Positions 1-9,211 of a stretch of DNA of 64,000 nucleotides are shown piece after piece (the stretch's first letter is position 1; each line of letters opens with the position of its first letter). Source of the DNA: Leisingera sp. ANG-M7 (GTDB taxonomy: Bacteria; Pseudomonadota; Alphaproteobacteria; Rhodobacterales; Rhodobacteraceae). The position numbers and the translations under genes were made by a program. The notes below the pieces were generated by a model. It saw only the letters and a list, made by a program, of their open reading frames with translations. It did no database searches and was not told the origin of the DNA. The stretch covers positions 83,072 to 147,071 of the forward strand of contig NZ_JWLI01000002.1 of assembly GCF_000813965.1 (NCBI RefSeq), given 5' to 3'.

Positions 1-924
1 GCCTGCGCGCTGGGTGGGCTGTTCGACGCCTGGCGCCTGGCTGAGGCGTCGATGGCGATTGCCTCGCTCACCACCGACGCCATCATGGGCTCCACCGCGC
101 CCCTGGTGGCCGACATCCACTCCCTGCGCGGCCATGCCGGGCAGATTGACGTTGCGCGGGAAATGCGCGGCATCATGGACGGATCGGAAATCCGCGAAAG
201 CCACCGCGAGGGCGACACGCGCGTGCAGGACCCGTACTGCATCCGCTGCCAGCCGCAGGTAGTGGGCGCGGCGCTGGACGTGCTGCGGATGGCCGCCAGG
301 ACGCTGGAGATCGAGGCCAACGCCGTTACCGACAACCCGCTGGTGCTGGTGAATGAGGGGCGGATCGTTTCGGGCGGCAACTTCCACGCTGAATATGTGG
401 GCTTTGCCGCTGACCAGATCGCGCTGGCGGTGGCCGAAATCGGCGCCATCGCGCAGCGCCGGGTGGCGCTGATGGTGGACCCGACCTTGAGCCACGACCT
501 GCCGCCGTTCCTGACGCCCGATCCGGGCCTCAACTCCGGTTTCATGATTGCCGAGGTGACCACCGCCGCGCTGATGAGCGAGAACAAGCATCTGGCCAAC
601 CCTTGCGTGACCGACTCGACCCCCACGTCGGCCAACCAGGAGGACCACGTGTCGATGGCCGCCCACGGCGCGCTGCGTCTGGCGAAGATGAACGCCAACC
701 TGTCGGTGATCCTGGGCGTTGAAATGCTCTGTGCAGCACAAGGGGTGGAGGCGCGCGCACCGCTGCAAACCTCGGCCCGCCTGCAGGACGTTCTGGCAAT
801 GCTGCGCGCCGATATCCCCTCGCTGGCAGAGGACCGCTATCTGGCGCCCGACATCGAGGCTGCCAGTGCCATGGTCCGCTCGGGCCGGGTAGCGGAGGCC
901 GCAGGCGTAAAGGTGGCGGCATGA
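1..924 (+). CDS. hutH: histidine ammonia-lyase, 5' truncated by window edge
   Basis: Deaminates L-histidine to urocanate, the first step of histidine catabolism in the cytoplasm. The frame is open from base 1, so the gene starts outside the window. The 307 residues present are the C-terminal part of a protein of about 510. Visible family signatures are a [16 protein letters not shown] stretch, the TDNPL loop, GNFHAEYVG and a [10 protein letters not shown] segment near the end. The MIO-forming Ala-Ser-Gly lies in the missing N-terminal part, so activity cannot be judged here. The stop overlaps the hutG start (ATGA), which indicates an operon with translational coupling. Confidence 0.95.
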   Translation, partial: ACALGGLFDAWRLAEASMAIASLTTDAIMGSTAPLVADIHSLRGHAGQIDVAREMRGIMDGSEIRESHREGDTRVQDPYCIRCQPQVVGAALDVLRMAARTLEIEANAVTDNPLVLVNEGRIVSGGNFHAEYVGFAADQIALAVAEIGAIAQRRVALMVDPTLSHDLPPFLTPDPGLNSGFMIAEVTTAALMSENKHLANPCVTDSTPTSANQEDHVSMAAHGALRLAKMNANLSVILGVEMLCAAQGVEARAPLQTSARLQDVLAMLRADIPSLAEDRYLAPDIEAASAMVRSGRVAEAAGVKVAA

Positions 925-1706
925 TCGAAGTGACCCAAGGCGCCTCGCCGTTGGTGCTGGGGCTGCCCCACACCGGCACCGATGTGCCGCCGGAAATCTG
1001 GGACCGCCTCAATGAGACGGGCAGGGCGCTGGCGGATACCGACTGGCATATCCACGACCTGTATTCCGGGCTGGCAGGGGACATAACAACCGTCCGCACG
1101 CCGATCCACCGCTATGTGATCGACGTGAACCGCGATCCGGGTGGTATCAGTCTCTATCCAGGGCAAAACACCACCACTCTGGTGCCGCTCACGGATTTTG
1201 ACGGGCTGCCGATCTGGCAGGAGGGCAAGGAACCCGATGAGGCGGAGATCACCCGCCGCCGCGACGCTTATCACGCGCCCTATCACGCGGCGCTGATGGC
1301 GGAGCTGCAGCGGGTGAAGGCGATCCACGGCTTTGCCATCCTCTATGACTGCCATTCGATCCGCGGCGATATTCCCTTCCTGTTCGAAGGCCGCCTGCCG
1401 GATTTCAACGTCGGCACCAACATGGGCGAAACCTGCGACGCGTCGATCGAGGCGCTGACCGTGGCCCATTGCGAGGCGGCGGATGGCTATACCTCCACCC
1501 TCAACGGGCGTTTCAAGGGGGGCTGGACCACCCGCCATTACGGGCGCCCAGCGGACGGGCTGCACGCGATCCAGATGGAACTGGCGCAGGCGACCTACTG
1601 CCAGGAAAGCCCGCCCTGGACCTATATGCCGGAGCGCGCGGAACAACTGCGCGCCCATCTCACCAAAATCCTGACTGATCTCAAAAACTGGAGGCCCTCG
1701 GCATGA
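921..1706 (+). CDS. hutG: N-formylglutamate deformylase
   Basis: Hydrolyses N-formyl-L-glutamate to glutamate and formate, the last step of the five-step histidine route that goes through formiminoglutamate deiminase (HutF). The 261-residue length fits the family. Visible features are [11 protein letters not shown] at the N-terminus, a [10 protein letters not shown] segment with candidate metal-binding His, the [10 protein letters not shown] motif and YDCHSIRG. It overlaps hutH by four bases and hutU by four bases. Having hutG rather than hutF next to hutU implies that HutF and HutI lie upstream, outside the window. Confidence 0.93.
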   Translation: MIEVTQGASPLVLGLPHTGTDVPPEIWDRLNETGRALADTDWHIHDLYSGLAGDITTVRTPIHRYVIDVNRDPGGISLYPGQNTTTLVPLTDFDGLPIWQEGKEPDEAEITRRRDAYHAPYHAALMAELQRVKAIHGFAILYDCHSIRGDIPFLFEGRLPDFNVGTNMGETCDASIEALTVAHCEAADGYTSTLNGRFKGGWTTRHYGRPADGLHAIQMELAQATYCQESPPWTYMPERAEQLRAHLTKILTDLKNWRPSA

Positions 1707-3385
1707 GCGATCCCCGCAAGAACACCCGCGACATCTTCCCGCCCACCGGCCCGGAAATCACCGCCAAGCATTGGGTCACCGAGGCGCCGATGCGGATGAT
1801 GATGAACAACCTGCACCCCGACGTCGCGGAAAACCCGCATGAGCTGGTGGTGTACGGCGGCATCGGCCGCGCCGCGCGGACCTGGAAGGATTTCGACCTG
1901 ATCGTCGAGACCCTGAAGAACCTCGACGAGGACCAGACCCTGATGGTGCAGTCCGGCAAGCCGGTTGGCGTGTTCCAGACCCACAAGGACGCGCCGCGGG
2001 TGCTGATCGCCAACTCCAACCTGGTGCCGCATTGGGCCAACTGGGACCACTTCAACGAGCTCGATAAGAAGGGGTTGATGATGTACGGCCAGATGACGGC
2101 CGGCTCCTGGATCTATATCGGCACGCAGGGCATCGTGCAGGGCACCTATGAGACCTTTGCCGAGGCCGGCCGCCAGCATTACGGCGGCGACCTCAAGGGC
2201 AAGTGGATCCTGACCGGCGGCCTCGGCGGCATGGGTGGCGCGCAGCCGCTGGCAGCCGTGTTTGCCGGTGCCTGCTGCCTGGCGGTAGAGTGCAACCCGG
2301 ACAGCATCGACTTCCGCCTGCGCACCAAATACCTGGACGAGAAGGCCGAGACCCTGGACGAGGCGCTGGAGATGATCGAACGCTGGACCGCCGCGGGCGA
2401 GGCGAAATCCGTGGGTCTCTTGGGCAACGCGGCAGAGATCTTCCCGGAGCTGGTGAAGCGCGCCGAAGCAGGCGGAATCCGCCCCGACATCGTGACCGAC
2501 CAGACCTCCGCCCACGACCCTGTCAACGGCTACCTGCCGCTGGGCTGGACCATGGGTGAGTGGAAGGAGCGCCGCGAGAGTGACAAGAAAGCGGTGGAAA
2601 AGGCCGCCCGCGCCTCGATGAAAGTTCAGGTCAAGGCGATGTGCGATTTCCACGCGATGGGTGTTCCCACCGTGGATTACGGCAACAACATCCGCCAGAT
2701 GGCGCTGGAAGAGGGGCTGGAGAACGCCTTTGACTTCCCCGGTTTCGTGCCCGCCTATATCCGCCCGCTGTTCTGCAAGGGCATCGGCCCGTTCCGCTGG
2801 TGCGCGCTGTCGGGCGACCCGGAGGACATCCGCAAGACCGACGCCAAGATGAAGGAGCTGTTCCCCGAGAATGAAGGCCTGCATCGCTGGCTGGACATGG
2901 CGCAGGAGCGCATTGCGTTTCAGGGCCTGCCCGCGCGGATCTGCTGGATCGGTCTCGGCGACCGCCACAAGGCCGGCCTCGCGTTCAACGAGATGGTCCG
3001 CAACGGCGAGCTGTCGGCGCCGGTGGTGATCGGCCGCGACCACCTGGATTCGGGCTCTGTGGCGTCCCCGAACCGCGAGACAGAGGCGATGATGGATGGC
3101 TCCGACGCTGTCTCCGACTGGCCGCTGCTGAACGCGCTTTTGAACACCGCCTCCGGTGCCACCTGGGTGTCGCTGCACCACGGCGGCGGCGTTGGCATGG
3201 GCTTCTCGCAGCATTCCGGCGTGGTGATCTGCTGTGACGGCACCGAGGACGCCGACCGCCGTATCGGCCGCGTGCTGTGGAACGACCCGGCCACCGGCGT
3301 CATGCGCCACGCAGATGCGGGGTACGATATCGCCAAAGACCATGCCAAGGCCTGCGGCCTGAACCTGCCTGGCATTCTGGGCTGA
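1703..3385 (+). CDS. hutU: urocanate hydratase (urocanase)
   Basis: Converts urocanate to imidazolone propionate using tightly bound NAD+ as an electrophile. It is full length at 560 residues. Recognisable parts are the N-terminal [12 protein letters not shown] segment, the [12 protein letters not shown] region, the glycine-rich NAD-binding [11 protein letters not shown], and the C-terminal active-site region [16 protein letters not shown]. The start is set by the ATGA overlap with hutG. A hairpin followed by Ts lies 28 bases after the stop, so hutU ends the operon. Confidence 0.97.
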   Translation: MSDPRKNTRDIFPPTGPEITAKHWVTEAPMRMMMNNLHPDVAENPHELVVYGGIGRAARTWKDFDLIVETLKNLDEDQTLMVQSGKPVGVFQTHKDAPRVLIANSNLVPHWANWDHFNELDKKGLMMYGQMTAGSWIYIGTQGIVQGTYETFAEAGRQHYGGDLKGKWILTGGLGGMGGAQPLAAVFAGACCLAVECNPDSIDFRLRTKYLDEKAETLDEALEMIERWTAAGEAKSVGLLGNAAEIFPELVKRAEAGGIRPDIVTDQTSAHDPVNGYLPLGWTMGEWKERRESDKKAVEKAARASMKVQVKAMCDFHAMGVPTVDYGNNIRQMALEEGLENAFDFPGFVPAYIRPLFCKGIGPFRWCALSGDPEDIRKTDAKMKELFPENEGLHRWLDMAQERIAFQGLPARICWIGLGDRHKAGLAFNEMVRNGELSAPVVIGRDHLDSGSVASPNRETEAMMDGSDAVSDWPLLNALLNTASGATWVSLHHGGGVGMGFSQHSGVVICCDGTEDADRRIGRVLWNDPATGVMRHADAGYDIAKDHAKACGLNLPGILG

Positions 3386-3413
3386 TTACTCAGTCCGTCA
3401 AACAAACTTGGGT

Positions 3414-3446
3414 AGCCGGTTTCCAGTGAGGAGACCGGCTATTTTT
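3414..3446 (+). terminator. Rho-independent terminator after hutU
   Basis: A perfect 7-bp stem (AGCCGGT at 3414-3420, ACCGGCT at 3434-3440) is followed by ATTTTT. It overlaps the last codon of the convergent GntR gene, so the two transcription units are packed tail to tail. On the minus strand there is no good T-tract, so termination of the GntR transcript here is less certain. Confidence 0.8.
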
Positions 3447-4113
3447 CTTGCAACAGGCGCTCTGCGGTATGTTTGGCGTCGCTCAGATGCTGTTCGATGG
3501 CGGTGCGTGCGGCTTCTGTATTGCCTGACACGATGGCCTCGCAGATGTCCTGCATATGGGCAGGACCGGGCTTCTGGCGATCCGCTGTTGAGAGCGTCAC
3601 CGCCCGCAGCCGGCTGATGCGTCCGTTCAGACGCTGGGCGATTTCCCAGGCGACGTTGTGGCCGGCGCCGTCGAAAATGATCCGGTAGAACTCTGTCGTG
3701 GCGCGCAGCATCGGGGTGGGCACGCCTGCCGCCACGGCCTCTTGCAGCTCAAGCAGCGCGGCCTTCAGCTGTACTGTCAGCTCCGGCGTGATGTTTTGGG
3801 TGCAGGCGGTGGCGGCTGCGGTCTCCAGCATCTGGCGGATGTCGTAGATCTGCCGCGCGTCGGCCCAAGTGAGCTGCGCCACAATCGGGCCCTTGCCGGG
3901 CAGGATCTCCACCAGCCCCTCCGCCTCCAGGTAGCGGATCGTTTCGCGCACCACGGTGCGGCTGACGCCAAGCTGGTCGCACAGGGGCCGCTCCACCAGC
4001 CGTTCGCCGGGGGCAAACTGGCCGGAGATGATCGCCTCGCGCATCCGTTCCTGCACGATATCGCGCAGGGTCTGCGGCTGGTGGTCGATTTTGCTCATGA
4101 TGGGGCTGGTCAT
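3439..4113 (-). CDS. GntR-family (FCD/FadR-type) transcriptional regulator
   Basis: A probable ligand-controlled repressor of the divergent operon at 4221-9031. The 224 residues have a winged helix-turn-helix at about 13-75 (VSRTVVRETIRYLEAEGLVE) and an FCD effector domain at about 85-210. The usual FH metal-ligand pair of FCD domains reads FY here (TTEFYRIIF), while later His residues remain, so metal coordination may be altered. The start at 4113 is chosen because GGAGG sits five bases upstream; an open extension to 4149 lacks a ribosome site. A perfect palindrome lies in the shared promoter region. Confidence 0.88.
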   Translation of the reverse strand: MTSPIMSKIDHQPQTLRDIVQERMREAIISGQFAPGERLVERPLCDQLGVSRTVVRETIRYLEAEGLVEILPGKGPIVAQLTWADARQIYDIRQMLETAAATACTQNITPELTVQLKAALLELQEAVAAGVPTPMLRATTEFYRIIFDGAGHNVAWEIAQRLNGRISRLRAVTLSTADRQKPGPAHMQDICEAIVSGNTEAARTAIEQHLSDAKHTAERLLQEK

Positions 4114-4171
4114 AAGTCCTCCGATAGCAACCGGGGCAGGGCGGAACAAGGCTGCATTGACATACTGTATG

Positions 4172-4183
4172 ATGGTATACCAT
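4172..4183. promoter_or_regulatory. Palindromic operator for the GntR regulator
   Basis: ATGGTATACCAT is a perfect 12-bp palindrome in the region between the divergent GntR gene and the operon beginning at 4221. Its core TGGTATACCA fits the GTATAC-type sites known for FadR/FCD GntR proteins. It lies about 38 bases before the operon start codon, where a bound repressor would block transcription. Binding by this particular regulator is inferred from position and shape. Confidence 0.65.
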
Positions 4184-4220
4184 ATTACGGCAACTGGAAT
4201 CAGACAGGAAAGATCCGCCG

Positions 4221-4823
4221 ATGCCCGCCGAAATCCGCAAGACGCTGCTGCATGTCGAAGAAACCCTGATCGAGGGCGGCAAGGCAGCTGAAACGCCGCT
4301 GAAAATGATTGCCGCGGTGGCGGTGATCAAAAACCCCTGGGCCGGGCAGGGCTTTGTCGAGGACCTGCGCCCGGCGATCCAAGACTGCGCGCCGGGTCTG
4401 GGCGAGAAGCTGACGGCGATGGTGCTGGAGGCCGCAGGCGGCGGCGATAAGGTTGAGGGCTACGGCAAATCCGCCATCGTCGGGGTGAATGGCGAGGTGG
4501 AACATGCCTCTGCCCTCATCCACACGCTGCGCTTTGGCAACCACTTCCGCGAGGCGGTGGGGGCGAAATCCTATCTGGCCTTCACCAATACCCGCGGGCC
4601 CGCGAACGCCTCGCTGCAAATCCCGCTGATGGACAAGAACGACGGCGGGCGGCGCAGCCACTACCTGACCATCCAGCTGTCGGTGGCCGATGCGCCTGGA
4701 CCGGATGAGATCGTGATTGCGCTTGGCGCCTCCATCGGCGGGCGGCCGCATCACCGGATCGGCGACCGCTATCAGGACCTGAAGGAACTGGGCCATGACG
4801 TCGACAACCCTGCCGCTGTCTGA
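4221..4823 (+). CDS. DUF1185 / AA_synth family protein
   Basis: A 200-residue protein of the DUF1185 family (Pfam AA_synth), recognised by the PWAGQGFVEDLRP opening, the glycine-rich GKSAIVGVNGEVEHASA segment and the GASIGGRPHHRIGDR C-terminal motif. The biochemical role of the family is not established. From memory, its founding structure has a Bacillus-chorismate-mutase-like fold, related in shape to the YjgF/RidA trimers. It is the first gene of the operon, preceded by AGGAAAG, and overlaps the hydrolase gene by 29 bases. A role like RutC, handling a reactive intermediate, is my inference only. Confidence 0.85.
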   Translation: MPAEIRKTLLHVEETLIEGGKAAETPLKMIAAVAVIKNPWAGQGFVEDLRPAIQDCAPGLGEKLTAMVLEAAGGGDKVEGYGKSAIVGVNGEVEHASALIHTLRFGNHFREAVGAKSYLAFTNTRGPANASLQIPLMDKNDGGRRSHYLTIQLSVADAPGPDEIVIALGASIGGRPHHRIGDRYQDLKELGHDVDNPAAV

Positions 4824-5598
4824 GCCTTACGGCCCTGCTGCCTGCCTCAGGGCAGGGGAGGGGTCTCCGCTGGTGCTGATCCACGGGGTCGGCATGCAGT
4901 CGGCGGCCTGGGGGCCGCAGATCGAGGCTTTTGCGCAGACCCATGAGGTCATCGCGCTGGATATGCCCGGCCATGGCGGCAGCGCGCCGCTGCCGGAGGG
5001 TACAGAACTGCCGGACTATGTGGCCTGGCTGCATGCCGTGCTGCAGGCGCTGGATCTGGAGCCGGTCAGTCTGGCGGGCCATTCCATGGGCGCGCTGATT
5101 GCCGGCGGCTATGCTGTCAGCCATCCGGAAAACGCGGCCCGCGTGGCGCTGCTGAACGGGGTGTTCCGCCGTTCGGCTGACGCACGGGCTGCGGTTGAGG
5201 CGCGGGCTGCGGAAATCCGCGCAGGCAGTTTTGATCTGGAAACACCGCTGGCGCGGTGGTTCGGGGAGAGAGAGGCCGACCAAGCGGCGCGGGCGCAGGT
5301 GGGTGAATGGCTGTCGGGCGTGGACCTGGCGGGTTACGCCGCCGCCTATACCGCCTTTGCCTGCGGCGACAGCACCTATGCGGACGGCTTTGCGGGCATC
5401 CGCTGCCCGCTGCTTGCGCTGACCGGCGATGGCGATCCGAACTCGACACCCGCGATGGCACAGGCCATGGCGGATGCCGCGCCGCAGGGCAGGGCGGTTG
5501 TCATCGAAGGCCACCGGCATATGGTCAACCTGACCGCCCCCGCAGAGGTCAACGCCGCCCTGCAGGACTGGCTGGATACGGAAGGAGCAACGTCATGA
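4795..5598 (+). CDS. alpha/beta-fold hydrolase
   Basis: A 267-residue soluble hydrolase. The oxyanion HG lies at residues 30-31, the nucleophile elbow GHSMG gives Ser97, the acid is probably in the LTGDGDPNS segment, and the catalytic His is likely His240 or His242 (EGHRHMVN). It resembles esterases and C-C or amide hydrolases of catabolic operons, including RutD-type proteins, but the substrate cannot be read from sequence. It starts inside the upstream gene and its TGA overlaps the next ATG, so it is part of a coupled operon. Confidence 0.88.
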   Translation: MTSTTLPLSEPYGPAACLRAGEGSPLVLIHGVGMQSAAWGPQIEAFAQTHEVIALDMPGHGGSAPLPEGTELPDYVAWLHAVLQALDLEPVSLAGHSMGALIAGGYAVSHPENAARVALLNGVFRRSADARAAVEARAAEIRAGSFDLETPLARWFGEREADQAARAQVGEWLSGVDLAGYAAAYTAFACGDSTYADGFAGIRCPLLALTGDGDPNSTPAMAQAMADAAPQGRAVVIEGHRHMVNLTAPAEVNAALQDWLDTEGATS

Positions 5599-6521
5599 GC
5601 GAGATCGACCCGCGCGCCCTGCGCAATGCATTCGGTACTTTCATGACCGGCGTCACCGTGGTGACAACGCATGACCCCGAGGGAAACCCCATCGGCTTTA
5701 CCGCCAACTCCTTTACCTCCGTGTCGCTGGACCCGCCGCTGGTGCTGGTCTGCATTGCCAATTCCTCCAGCAACTACGCCGCGTTCGAGCAGGCCGAGGG
5801 CTTTGCCGTCAATGTGCTGGCGGAGGACCAGAAGGACGTCTCCAACACCTTTGCCCGCCCGGTCGAGGACCGTTTTGCCGCCGTCAGCTGGCAGAAGGGG
5901 CCTGAGGGCAGCCCGGTGTTCGAGGGCGTTTCCGCCTGGTTCGACTGTTCCATGCACAACCGGGTTGAGGCGGGCGACCACCTGATCCTGATCGGACGGG
6001 TTGAGGCGTTTGAGACCTCGCCAGCGCCGGGACTGGGATATGCCCGCGGCGCCTATGTGACGGCCGCGGCGGAGGCCGAGGCCCTGACCCAAGGCGCCAA
6101 GCTGATCGTCTCGGCATTGATCGAGCATGAGGGCAAGGTGCTGCTCATGGGCAACGACCAGGGCAAGCTGACGCTGCCGGAAATCCGGGTCGGCAAGGAG
6201 GGCGCCTCTGCCGCCCTGGCCAAGCTGATCGCGGACACCGGTGTCGAGGCGGAGCCGGGGTTCATTTATTCCGTCTACGAAGACAAAGCGCGCGAACATC
6301 AGCACATCTCGTTTCTATGCCAATCGGCCGGCGGCACACCGGCCAAGGGTGTTTTCACGGCACTGACCCAATCCACGCTGATGGACATTGCCGACGCGGC
6401 GATGTGCACCATGCTGGAGCGGTTTGCCAGTGAGGCCCGGATGGGCAATTTCGGGGTGTATTATGGCAATCAGACCACCGGGCAGGTCCGCCCCGTGGCG
6501 ACAGGGAGCAAGGGCGCATGA
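5595..6521 (+). CDS. flavin reductase with degenerate Nudix-like C-terminal domain
   Basis: Residues 1 to about 160 are a flavin reductase domain of the HpaC/RutF/NtaB type (LRNAFGTFMTGVTVVTT; GFTANSFTSVSLDPPLVLV). It should supply reduced flavin to the oxygenase encoded next. Residues 170-308 are additional: IVSALIEHEGKVLLMGN followed by a helix resemble a Nudix fold, but the REXXEE catalytic residues are missing (AALAKLIADTGV). The start is at 5595, where ATGA overlaps the hydrolase stop; an upstream open extension is ignored. The stop overlaps the start of the monooxygenase gene by four bases. Confidence 0.88.
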   Translation: MSEIDPRALRNAFGTFMTGVTVVTTHDPEGNPIGFTANSFTSVSLDPPLVLVCIANSSSNYAAFEQAEGFAVNVLAEDQKDVSNTFARPVEDRFAAVSWQKGPEGSPVFEGVSAWFDCSMHNRVEAGDHLILIGRVEAFETSPAPGLGYARGAYVTAAAEAEALTQGAKLIVSALIEHEGKVLLMGNDQGKLTLPEIRVGKEGASAALAKLIADTGVEAEPGFIYSVYEDKAREHQHISFLCQSAGGTPAKGVFTALTQSTLMDIADAAMCTMLERFASEARMGNFGVYYGNQTTGQVRPVATGSKGA

Positions 6522-7555
6522 AATTTTCCCTCTTTGCGCATATGGAGCGGATTTCCGCGGCAGACGACCAGAAGCGGCTTTATGACGAGTTCATCCAGCT
6601 GTGCAAAATCGCCGATGACGGCGGCATGCACGCGGTCTGGACCGGCGAACACCACGGGATGAATTTCACCATCTCGCCGAACCCGTTTCTGAACCTCATT
6701 GACGTGGCGCGGCACACCAAGAACGTGCGGCTGGGGACGGGGACGGTGATTGCGCCGTTCTGGCATCCGATCCGGCTGGCGGGCGAGGCGGCGATGACCG
6801 ATATTATCACCGACGGCCGCCTGGATCTGGGCATCGCGCGCGGGGCGTACTCCTATGAATACGAACGCATGATGCCGGGCATGGACGCCTGGGAGGCGGG
6901 CCAGCGGATGCGCGAGCTGATCCCGGCGGTTCAGGGACTTTGGCAAGGCGATTACGCGCAGGAAGGGGAATTTCATTCCTTCCCGAAAACCACATCCTCG
7001 CCCAAGCCGGTGCAGCAGGACGGCCCGCCGATCTGGGTGGCGGCGCGCGATCCCAACAGCCATGAATTTGCCGTGGCCAACGGCTGCAACGTGCAGGTGA
7101 CGCCGCTGTGGAAGGGTGATGAGGAAATCACCGACCTGATGGGCAAGTTCAACGATGCCTGCGCCAAGCACGCCGATGTGCCGCGGCCTAAGATCATGCT
7201 GCTGCAGCACACCTATGTCGCGGACAGCGCGGCGGACGTGAAACGCGGGGCGGAGGAACTGAACCGGTTCTACTGCTATTTCGGTGCCTGGTTCATGAAC
7301 AAGCGGGACGTCAGCCAGGGCCTGATTGATCCCCTGAGCGACGAAGAGATCGCGGCGCATCCGTTCTACAGCCCCGAGGCGATGGAACGCGATCTGGTGA
7401 TCGGCGAACCCGCGGCAGTGATCGAGCGGCTGAAAAAGTATGAAGCCCTCGGCTATGATGAATACTCGTTCTGGATCGACAGCAGCATGAGTTTCGAGCG
7501 CAAGAAAGCCTCGCTTGAGCGGTTCATCACCGAAGTCATGCCCGCGTTTCAGTAA
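6518..7555 (+). CDS. luciferase-like (LLM) flavin-dependent monooxygenase
   Basis: A 345-residue TIM-barrel oxygenase of the bacterial luciferase family. Visible signatures are the N-terminal MKFSLFAHMER strand, WTGEHHGMNF, VRLGTGTVIAPFWHPIRLAGEAAM and the GRLDLGIARGAYSYEY phosphate-binding region. Such enzymes use FMNH2 from a partner reductase to insert oxygen, often with ring opening or C-N cleavage. The partner is encoded immediately upstream with a four-base overlap. It does not look like RutA (shorter, different N-terminus), so the substrate is probably not uracil. Confidence 0.9.
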   Translation: MKFSLFAHMERISAADDQKRLYDEFIQLCKIADDGGMHAVWTGEHHGMNFTISPNPFLNLIDVARHTKNVRLGTGTVIAPFWHPIRLAGEAAMTDIITDGRLDLGIARGAYSYEYERMMPGMDAWEAGQRMRELIPAVQGLWQGDYAQEGEFHSFPKTTSSPKPVQQDGPPIWVAARDPNSHEFAVANGCNVQVTPLWKGDEEITDLMGKFNDACAKHADVPRPKIMLLQHTYVADSAADVKRGAEELNRFYCYFGAWFMNKRDVSQGLIDPLSDEEIAAHPFYSPEAMERDLVIGEPAAVIERLKKYEALGYDEYSFWIDSSMSFERKKASLERFITEVMPAFQ

Positions 7556-7567
7556 GGGAGCCTGAGA

Positions 7568-9031
7568 ATGCAGACCTTCCAGCAGTACATCGGCGGTGCG
7601 TTTGAGGACGCAGGGGAAACCTTCGAGACCCTCGATCCGGCCACCGGCAAACCCTGGGCGCAGATGCCTGCCGCGTCACCGGCGGATGTGGACCGGGCGG
7701 TGCGGGCGGCGGAGGCTGCGTTCTTCTCGCCTGAATGGGCCGGGATGACCGCCACCCAGCGCGGCAAGCTGCTCATGCGGCTGGCCGATCTGGTGGCGGA
7801 ACACGCGCCTAAGCTGGCAGAGCTGGAAACCCGCGACACCGGCAAGATCATCCGGGAGACTTCGGCCCAGATTGCTTATGTGGCGGAGTATTACCGCTAT
7901 TACGCAGGCCTCGCCGACAAGATCGAGGGCGCGCATCTGCCGATCGACAAGCCCGACATGGAGGTCTGGCTGCGGCGCGAGCCGGTGGGCGTGGTGGCGG
8001 CCATCGTGCCGTGGAACTCGCAGCTGTTCCTGTCCGCTGTCAAGATCGGCCCGGCGCTGGCGGCGGGCTGTACGGTTGTGCTGAAAGCGTCGGAGGAAGG
8101 CCCGGCACCAATGCTGGAATTTGCCCGGATCTTTGATCAGGCGGGTTTTCCGGCTGGCGTCCTGAACGTGATCACCGGCGGGCCGGAGGCGGGTGCCGCG
8201 CTGACCAGCCACGCGGGTGTTGCCCATGTGGCCTTTACCGGCGGGCCGGAGACCGCGCGTCATATCGTGCGCAATTCGGCGGAAAACCTCGCCTCCACCT
8301 CGCTGGAGCTGGGCGGCAAGTCGCCTTTCATTGTGTTTGACGACGCCGATCTGGAAAGTGCGGTGAATGCGCAGGTCTCCGGCATATTCGCGGCCACCGG
8401 GCAAAGCTGCGTCGCAGGATCGCGGCTGGTGATCCAGAAGGGGATCAAGGATGCGTTTCTTGCGCGGCTGAAGGAGAAAGCCGAAGCGGTGGTGATCGGC
8501 GCGCCGGATGACATGGCAACCGAAGTGGGGCCGCTTTGTACCCTGAAACAGCGCGACCATGCGCTGCGGCTGATCGAGGCTTCGGCTCAGGCCGGCGCCA
8601 AAGTTGTCACCGGCGGCGCAGCTCTGGAAGGGCAGGGGTTCTTCTTCCCGCCTACGGTTCTGGATTGCTCCGATGCGCCGGAGGCTCCCTGCTTGTCGAA
8701 TGAATTCTTCGGCCCGGTCTTGTCGGTGGTGGACTTCGAGACCGAGGCAGAGGCCCTGGAGATTGCCAACAACACAGCCTTCGGCCTAGCCTCGGGTGTG
8801 TTCACCCGGAACCTCACCCGCGCGCACCGGATGATCCGGGGCATCCGGGCCGGTATTGTCTGGGTCAACACCTACCGCGCGGTCAGCCCGATTGCCCCCT
8901 TTGGCGGCCACGGCCTGTCGGGCCACGGGCGCGAGGGCGGGCTGCAGGCGGCGCTGGATTACACCAAGGTGAAGGCAGTCTGGCTGCGCACCAGCGACGA
9001 TCCGATCCCCGACCCCTTTGTGATGCGCTGA
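7568..9031 (+). CDS. NAD(P)-dependent aldehyde dehydrogenase
   Basis: A full-length (487 residues) aldehyde dehydrogenase. It keeps Asn150 (VPWNSQ), the general base Glu247 (LELGGKSP) and the nucleophile Cys281 (GQSCVAGSR). The start is preceded by AAGGGAG. As last gene of the operon it probably oxidises an aldehyde made by the monooxygenase/hydrolase steps; in the Rut pathway the corresponding malonic semialdehyde is reduced or oxidised at this stage. Substrate specificity is not readable. Confidence 0.92.
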   Translation: MQTFQQYIGGAFEDAGETFETLDPATGKPWAQMPAASPADVDRAVRAAEAAFFSPEWAGMTATQRGKLLMRLADLVAEHAPKLAELETRDTGKIIRETSAQIAYVAEYYRYYAGLADKIEGAHLPIDKPDMEVWLRREPVGVVAAIVPWNSQLFLSAVKIGPALAAGCTVVLKASEEGPAPMLEFARIFDQAGFPAGVLNVITGGPEAGAALTSHAGVAHVAFTGGPETARHIVRNSAENLASTSLELGGKSPFIVFDDADLESAVNAQVSGIFAATGQSCVAGSRLVIQKGIKDAFLARLKEKAEAVVIGAPDDMATEVGPLCTLKQRDHALRLIEASAQAGAKVVTGGAALEGQGFFFPPTVLDCSDAPEAPCLSNEFFGPVLSVVDFETEAEALEIANNTAFGLASGVFTRNLTRAHRMIRGIRAGIVWVNTYRAVSPIAPFGGHGLSGHGREGGLQAALDYTKVKAVWLRTSDDPIPDPFVMR

Positions 9032-9051
9032 TCTGCTGAGGACATGAACAA

Positions 9052-9106
9052 GGGGGCTGCCTGCCCCCTCGCGCTCCCCCGGGGATATTTCCAGCCAGAT
9101 GAACAG
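9052..9106 (+). terminator. G/C hairpin and roseobacter-style intergenic motif after the aldehyde dehydrogenase gene
   Basis: GGGGGC (9052-9057), loop TGCCT, GCCCCC (9063-9068) form a strong stem without a following T-run. About ten bases further comes a CCCCCGGGGATATTT segment ending in CAGATGAA. From memory, similar C-rich stem plus CCGG(A)GTATTT...GATGAA stretches recur between genes in roseobacter genomes. It probably ends or processes the operon transcript; true termination is uncertain. Confidence 0.5.
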
Positions 9107-9211
9107 GGGATCCGCGCCGCGCGGCTGCGGAAACTCTGGACGCGGGCGCGGATCCGGTCACACTGGACCCCGTACTGCGGCCGCAAGGGCTGCAGAGTGA
9201 GGAGGTGTGTG

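Noticed and set aside
1622..3343. Open frame of 573 codons on the minus strand
   Set aside because: Fully antisense to hutU, which is a clear, complete gene. The frame is open because of high GC third positions, and its translation has no family features.
4221..9031. Calling this operon the rut operon
   Set aside because: The LLM protein does not resemble RutA at its N-terminus, and RutB and RutG equivalents are absent, so only an analogy is claimed.
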